Assembly (NCBI GenBank): GCA_937125395.1
Contig: CAKZLI010000001.1
Span: forward strand, 1 to 64,000
Length of the DNA: 64,000 nt
Source: an uncultured Glaciecola sp.
Lineage (GTDB): Bacteria; Pseudomonadota; Gammaproteobacteria; Enterobacterales; Alteromonadaceae
Direction: 5' to 3'
Part shown: piece after piece, positions 59,923-64,000 of the stretch
Layout of the letters: every line of letters starts with the position of its first letter
Position numbering within the stretch: position 1 is the first letter of the stretch
Position numbers and translations under genes: made by a program
Notes under the pieces: model-generated
Told to the model about the DNA's origin: nothing
What the model saw: only the letters and a program-made list of their open reading frames with translations
The model's database searches: none

Positions 59923-61065
59923 ATGGCAAAACAATACCTATACATTGATACCCAAGCTGCATTAGTAGCTTATTGTGAGCAAGCTTCGACCCAAGCCGTC
60001 ATCGCGGTTGATACCGAATTTGTCCGAACCAGAACATTTTATCCGCATATTGGACTCGTGCAAATCTATGACGGAGTCGATGTCGCCTTAATTGATCCCA
60101 TCGCGATTGATGATTTGTCTGCTTTATCTGCACTGATGACTAATCCCAATGTAATTAAAGTATTGCATGCCTGTTCTGAGGATTTAGAAACCTTTGATGT
60201 GGCGCTTGGCATCATGCCTTCACCACTGTTTGATACGCAAGTTGCAGCGCAATTAGCTGGCTTAGGTAACTCTGTTGGCTACGGCAAATTAGTCGAGTTG
60301 TTGCAAGACATACTCCTTGAAAAAGGGGAATCTCGTACCGATTGGTTACGTCGTCCTTTACGCGCGGAGCAGCTTCAATATGCCGCTGAAGATGTGTTGT
60401 ATTTGTTACCCTGTTATTTTCAATTGGTCGAGACATTAACCGACAAACAACAATTATCATGGGTGTATGATGAAATTGCGCAGCTGACCAAGCGCAAGCA
60501 GGCCAAAATACAACCAGAGCATGCGTATTTACAATTAAAAAATACTTGGAAACTTGCTCCAATCAGTGTCTATGTGTTGCAACAACTAGCCGCTTGGCGT
60601 TTGAATCAAGCGCGTGAGCATGACATTACCCAAAACTTCATTATTCGTGAACACGGGATGTATGAAATCGCACAAACCCTACCGAGTCATAAAGGGGCAT
60701 TATTTGCCTTAGAAGTCGTGACTCCGCAAGAGGCGCGCAGAAACCAAGTGCCAATCCTTGATATTGTGCGTCTAGCTCGAGAAACGGATCCTGCGCTGTA
60801 TCCTAAACCTGCGCAGCGTTTGACGGATTTACCTTTATACAAAAAACACTATGCACAGATCAAAGCGATCTGTACTGAGGCTGGTGAGGCTGTGGCTGTT
60901 GATCCGACGTTTTTTGCTTCCAAACGCCAGATAAACCAAGTGATCAGTTGGTATCGCAATAGCTTTGATGATACTCGGGCACTAGGTATGCAACCGGATC
61001 TGCTGGTGGGTTGGCGAGGGGAGCTGGTGGGTGCTAAAATTAGTGCATTGTTAAGCGCTTCTTAG
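59923..61065 (+). CDS. rnd: Ribonuclease D
   Basis: 380 residues. DEDD-y exonuclease: Exo I VDTEFVRTRTFYP (D30, E32), Exo II HACSEDLETF, and Exo III YAAEDVLYLLPCY with the Tyr. The C-terminal half has two HRDC-like helical domains. Processes the 3' ends of tRNAs and small RNAs. Same strand and order as ycgL and ycgN, the arrangement in Shewanella and relatives. Confidence 0.94.
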   Translation: MAKQYLYIDTQAALVAYCEQASTQAVIAVDTEFVRTRTFYPHIGLVQIYDGVDVALIDPIAIDDLSALSALMTNPNVIKVLHACSEDLETFDVALGIMPSPLFDTQVAAQLAGLGNSVGYGKLVELLQDILLEKGESRTDWLRRPLRAEQLQYAAEDVLYLLPCYFQLVETLTDKQQLSWVYDEIAQLTKRKQAKIQPEHAYLQLKNTWKLAPISVYVLQQLAAWRLNQAREHDITQNFIIREHGMYEIAQTLPSHKGALFALEVVTPQEARRNQVPILDIVRLARETDPALYPKPAQRLTDLPLYKKHYAQIKAICTEAGEAVAVDPTFFASKRQINQVISWYRNSFDDTRALGMQPDLLVGWRGELVGAKISALLSAS

Positions 61066-61081
61066 AGCCTTCTTAGATCCT

Positions 61082-61111
61082 TCTTAAGCCCTGTTTAAGA
61101 GCTTTTTTTTT
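61082..61111 (+). terminator. Weak intrinsic terminator after rnd
   Basis: TCTTAA (61082-61087) pairs with TTAAGA (61095-61100), followed two bases later by nine T's. The stem is A/T-rich and short, so read-through into ycgL is likely. The stop-proximal sequence carries a CTTCTTA direct repeat (61059-61085). Confidence 0.4.
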
Positions 61112-61146
61112 AACTCATTGTTTCATCGTTAATAACCGAGATACCC

Positions 61147-61449
61147 ATGACCCAAATGTGTGCGATTTATAAATCTAAAAAACGTCCTGATACCTATTTA
61201 TACTTACCTAAGAAAGAAGACTTTAGCGCAATCCCCAAGCCATTGCTTGAACATTTTGGGCAACCTGAATTGGTCATGTTAATGACCTTGCCGTCCAAAA
61301 AAACCTTTGCCCATTTAGACCAAGCAACATTATTAGCTAATCTGACCGACCCAGGGTATTACTTACAATTACCGCCATTAAGCCCGAGTCTCTTGGCTGA
61401 ACATCGTATCATGCTGGGGTTGTCACCCGAGCCACAACAAGATATTTAA
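61147..61449 (+). CDS. ycgL: YcgL domain protein
   Basis: 100 residues. CAIYKSKKRPDTYLYLPKKEDF and LPSKKTFAHLDQATLLANLTDPGYYLQLPP are the YcgL family blocks (given in parts: YKSKKRPDTYLYL; DPGYYLQLPP). Small cytosolic protein of unknown activity, possibly a type II toxin-antitoxin-like or RNA-related fold. Immediately followed by ycgN (2 nt). Confidence 0.92.
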   Translation: MTQMCAIYKSKKRPDTYLYLPKKEDFSAIPKPLLEHFGQPELVMLMTLPSKKTFAHLDQATLLANLTDPGYYLQLPPLSPSLLAEHRIMLGLSPEPQQDI

Positions 61450-61451
61450 TC

Positions 61452-61979
61452 ATGGCTAAAATTACTCCTGCGATGCAACAACTGATCACCTCTCGATACT
61501 GGGAAACGACCTCACTTAGCGACATGAATGATGCTCAATGGGAAGCGATTTGTGACGGCTGTGCCAAATGTTGTTTGCATAAGTTTATTGACGATGATGA
61601 CGTTGAAGAGGCGCATTACACCGACGCAGCCAAAGGCGAAGAGGTCATGCACTTTACCGATATTGCATGCCAATATTTACACACCAAATCTTGTCAGTGT
61701 ACTGAGTATGAAGACCGTACTGAATTGGTCCCGCATTGCGTAAAGTTGACGCAGGCTAATTTGCCTGAGATTTTTTATATGCCACCCAGTTGCAGTTATC
61801 GCCGGTTACATGCTGGTCAGACGCTCCCGTCATGGCATCCATTGCTCAATGGTGGCAAGGCGCATAAAATGCATTCAATGGGTATGTCTGTGCGCGGTAA
61901 AATCGTCAATGAGCTAGAAGCTAACATGGATCTGTTTGAAGATCGGATTGTGACTTGGCCGTTAGACGAAATCGATTAG
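61452..61979 (+). CDS. ycgN: YcgN, UPF0260/zinc-iron-chelating Cys-rich protein
   Basis: 175 residues. CDGCAKCCLHKF near residue 35, then CQYLHTKSCQCTEYEDR, CVKLT and PPSCSYRRL: the CxxCxxCC plus downstream Cys pattern of UPF0153/UPF0260 metal-binding proteins. E. coli YcgN is 148-153 residues; this one is slightly longer. Activity unknown, probably metal-cluster binding. Confidence 0.93.
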   Translation: MAKITPAMQQLITSRYWETTSLSDMNDAQWEAICDGCAKCCLHKFIDDDDVEEAHYTDAAKGEEVMHFTDIACQYLHTKSCQCTEYEDRTELVPHCVKLTQANLPEIFYMPPSCSYRRLHAGQTLPSWHPLLNGGKAHKMHSMGMSVRGKIVNELEANMDLFEDRIVTWPLDEID

Positions 61980-62020
61980 GCTAAAATTTATTTCGCTAAG
62001 ATTAATTACGCTAAGGGTAA

Positions 62021-62539
62021 TTAAATAGTGCGACAAATGGCTAATCGGCAACTTAGCACGACAAGCCATACCAACGCATACATAGCAAATATAACCCGCA
62101 TCCATTCTGCCATCCCGTACCCTAAAAATTGCCACGAGTTTTCACTGCAATCCCCAGGTGCCGCAAATACCGCCGGTAGCCACTCATGCAGTGGCATAAA
62201 GCTTGGGAAGTTGGGGATAATATCGCACATCACAAAAAACGGATTTGCCGCATATAAAATATCCACATGCTCATGCGCAATCAGCCCCCCCCAAATTGCA
62301 GCCAGCCCCCAACCCAAAAATGCAATACATCGAGTTAACAACACATTGTGGAACACAGGCAATGCGGCACTGAACAAAATGCCAATGACAGCAGTGCGCT
62401 GGTAGATGCACTTTATGCACGGTTGTAAATCCATAACATGTTGAAAATATAATGCGATAATCAGCAACAAACTGCTTGATAAAAACAACACTAACCAAGC
62501 TAATTTGTTGTCAGCGGCACGTGCGATAACGTTGAACAT
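62021..62539 (-). CDS. dsbB: Disulfide bond formation protein DsbB
   Basis: 172 residues from the ATG at 62539 (AGGA nine bases upstream); ATGs at 62548 and further up are in frame. Four membrane helices, C41-x-x-C44 in LQPCIKCIYQRT, and the second periplasmic Cys pair in FFVMCDIIPNFP and APGDCSENSW. It reoxidises DsbA and passes electrons to quinone in the inner membrane. Divergent from fadR, as commonly seen. Confidence 0.94.
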   Translation of the reverse strand: MFNVIARAADNKLAWLVLFLSSSLLLIIALYFQHVMDLQPCIKCIYQRTAVIGILFSAALPVFHNVLLTRCIAFLGWGLAAIWGGLIAHEHVDILYAANPFFVMCDIIPNFPSFMPLHEWLPAVFAAPGDCSENSWQFLGYGMAEWMRVIFAMYALVWLVVLSCRLAICRTI

Positions 62540-62746
62540 GGTATGCATTCCTAAAAGGTAAAGGGGGTTAATTAAATAAACAAGCAAGAATAAAGACAAC
62601 ACACAATGTCATAATCATACCTAACCTTGGGTTTTGTTAACAGTTAATTATGTCTTCCTGTGCGGGCTTTTCGAGTAAGTAATATAGTTATTGGTAGGAA
62701 TTTTTTTCTCTGGTACAATCAGTTATGCCTTAAAGAGATTAAATAC

Positions 62747-63457
62747 ATGATTTATAAAGCACAAAGCCCAGCAGGATTTGCAGAAGAATACATTGTAGAG
62801 TCAATTTGGAGTGGCCGTTTTCCGCCCGGCACCATTTTACCTGCCGAACGTGAGCTCTCTGAACTGATTGGTGTGACACGCACCACGTTGCGTGAAGTAT
62901 TACAACGTCTTGCCCGAGATGGCTGGTTAACCATACAACACGGTAAACCGACCAAAGTAAATAATTACTGGGAGACCTGTGGTTTAAATATTTTGGAAAC
63001 CTTGGCGCGCTTAGATCCCACGAATATTAAAGATCTAGTAGATAACTTGTTGGCAGTGCGCACTAACGTGAGCGCGTTATTTATCCGTGGAGCATTCAAG
63101 CATAACCCTGTGCGTGCTCGCGAAATCATTGCTAAGTACAAAGATATTGAGCAAACCGGTGCTGCGTTTGCTGAATTTGATTACCAAATGAATCATGACC
63201 TCGCATTTTCGTCCAAAAACAACGTGTATGTGCTGCTGATGAATGGTTTTAAAGGAATGTATGGACGCATTGGCGGGTATTATTTTTCGTATCCTGCATC
63301 GCGAAAATTAGCGACACAATTTTATCAAGACTTATTAGCAATCATTGACCAAGACACCCCACAACAAGTCACGTTACTCGTGCGTCAATACGGGATTGAA
63401 AGTGGTAAAATTTGGGCTCAGATCCGTGAAGAAATGCCTATTGATATTGCCGATTAG
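62747..63457 (+). CDS. fadR: Fatty acid metabolism regulator FadR
   Basis: 236 residues from the ATG at 62747; the upstream open codons have no site. N-terminal GntR-type winged helix nearly identical to E. coli FadR ([52 protein letters not shown]), then the acyl-CoA-binding helical FCD-like domain. Represses fad beta-oxidation genes and activates fabA/fabB; acyl-CoA releases it. Next gene is an oxidoreductase in the same direction, 61 nt away. Confidence 0.96.
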   Translation: MIYKAQSPAGFAEEYIVESIWSGRFPPGTILPAERELSELIGVTRTTLREVLQRLARDGWLTIQHGKPTKVNNYWETCGLNILETLARLDPTNIKDLVDNLLAVRTNVSALFIRGAFKHNPVRAREIIAKYKDIEQTGAAFAEFDYQMNHDLAFSSKNNVYVLLMNGFKGMYGRIGGYYFSYPASRKLATQFYQDLLAIIDQDTPQQVTLLVRQYGIESGKIWAQIREEMPIDIAD

Positions 63458-63518
63458 CTTGCTAATCAAATACTGCTAGGGCGACGATAAAGCAAACATT
63501 TCACTTAAAGAGGTCGGT

Positions 63519-64000
63519 ATGAACAACTCTTTTGATTATATTATCGTTGGAGCCGGTTCCGCCGGCTGTGTACTTGCCAGGCGATTAATTGATACTGGCA
63601 ATGTCACCGTTGCACTGATTGAAGCCGGTCGTCGGGATAGCAATCCACTAGTACATATGCCTTTTGGTGTTGCGTTATTATCTAGAATGACCAGTATCAA
63701 TTGGAGCTACAACACCCAACCCCAAACTCAACTCAATGATCGTGCGTTATTTTGGCCACGTGGTAAAGTCATGGGGGGCTCTAGCTCAGTGAATGCAATG
63801 TGTTATATTCGTGGCCAGGACAGTGATTATGATGACTGGGTAAGCCAAGGTGCGCTAGGCTGGTCTGCGGAAGAAGTCTTGCCTTATTTTATTAAAAGCG
63901 AAGATAACTCCCGTGGTAGTTGTTCAAGGCACGGTGTGGATGGGCCGCTTGGGGTCAGTGATTTACGTCATACTGAAGCATTATCCCGTGCATTCATCCA
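63519..64000 (+). CDS. GMC-family FAD-dependent oxidoreductase (partial, runs off the window)
   Basis: First 160 residues: the dinucleotide-binding DYIIVGAGSAGCVLARRL and EAGR at the start, then PRGKVMGGSSSVNAMCYIRG, the GMC signature 1. It looks like the choline/alcohol dehydrogenase (BetA/AlkJ) side of the family. Substrate unknown; BetA, polyethylene-glycol or aliphatic-alcohol dehydrogenases share this N-terminus. GAGGT precedes the ATG. Its position after fadR could fit alcohol or lipid catabolism, but this is inference. Confidence 0.9.
   Translation, partial: MNNSFDYIIVGAGSAGCVLARRLIDTGNVTVALIEAGRRDSNPLVHMPFGVALLSRMTSINWSYNTQPQTQLNDRALFWPRGKVMGGSSSVNAMCYIRGQDSDYDDWVSQGALGWSAEEVLPYFIKSEDNSRGSCSRHGVDGPLGVSDLRHTEALSRAFI

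Overview
The window looks like chromosomal DNA of a marine gammaproteobacterium, most likely in or near the Alteromonadales. The basis is the moderately A+T-rich sequence, close resemblance to E. coli/Shewanella/Alteromonas-type housekeeping proteins (FadR, PrfB, SodB, YeaG/YeaH/YcgB), and typical gammaproteobacterial gene neighbourhoods (smrB-prmB-aroC, yoaA-tsaB-slp, rnd-ycgL-ycgN, dsbB next to fadR). Genus cannot be decided from sequence reading alone. I see no tRNA, rRNA or CRISPR array.

Layout. (1) 1-1234 is an accessory edge: the 5' end of a transposase, then two small overlapping genes whose products each begin with a matched 15-residue double-glycine leader, then a small two-helix membrane protein. 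This is a candidate two-peptide bacteriocin/microcin locus and the most novel-looking feature. (2) 1235-7995 is a tightly overlapping seven-gene operon for CMP-pseudaminic acid (pseB, pseC, pseF, an ATP-grasp gene, pseG, a hexapeptide acyltransferase, pseI). It has no GNAT-type pseH. (3) 8015-17130 holds yafJ, a DUF3010 gene, a large membrane-bound FlaA1/WbpM-type sugar dehydratase, a small sugar-acid catabolic set (SDR, lactonase-like amidohydrolase, enolase-superfamily dehydratase, class II aldolase), a 27-residue membrane peptide and a phosphohexomutase. (4) 17227-20166 has acuI and prpE (acrylate/propionate CoA metabolism). (5) 20392-25352 has a stomatin/NfeD pair, a putative DNA polymerase III psi gene with rimI, and a hybrid sensor kinase.

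(6) 25353-26624 is an accessory islet: an IS3-type transposase remnant, a perfect hairpin, two near-identical operator-like inverted repeats, and an AbiEi-type antitoxin gene without its AbiEii toxin. (7) 26897-43173 is mostly housekeeping: prfC, argS, prfB (with the +1 programmed frameshift), lysS, gshA, smrB, prmB, aroC, plus smaller envelope and signalling genes and a DUF3149 micro-gene with an FNR-type promoter. (8) 43197-53220 is stress physiology: ycgB-yeaH-yeaG, sodB, grxD, bfd, a 2-Cys peroxiredoxin, yoaA and tsaB. (9) 53450-64000 holds an Slp lipoprotein, an alpha/beta hydrolase, an M61 peptidase, DUF962 and DUF6279 proteins, an EamA transporter, rnd, ycgL, ycgN, dsbB, fadR and the start of a GMC oxidoreductase.

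A trait that crosses regions is many short tandem duplications. Inside genes they are always multiples of three (6, 12, 15, 18 bp) and lie in linkers or near termini. Starts were chosen by ribosome-binding-site spacing, ATGA overlaps and family length, so several differ from the longest open frame; this is noted where it applies.
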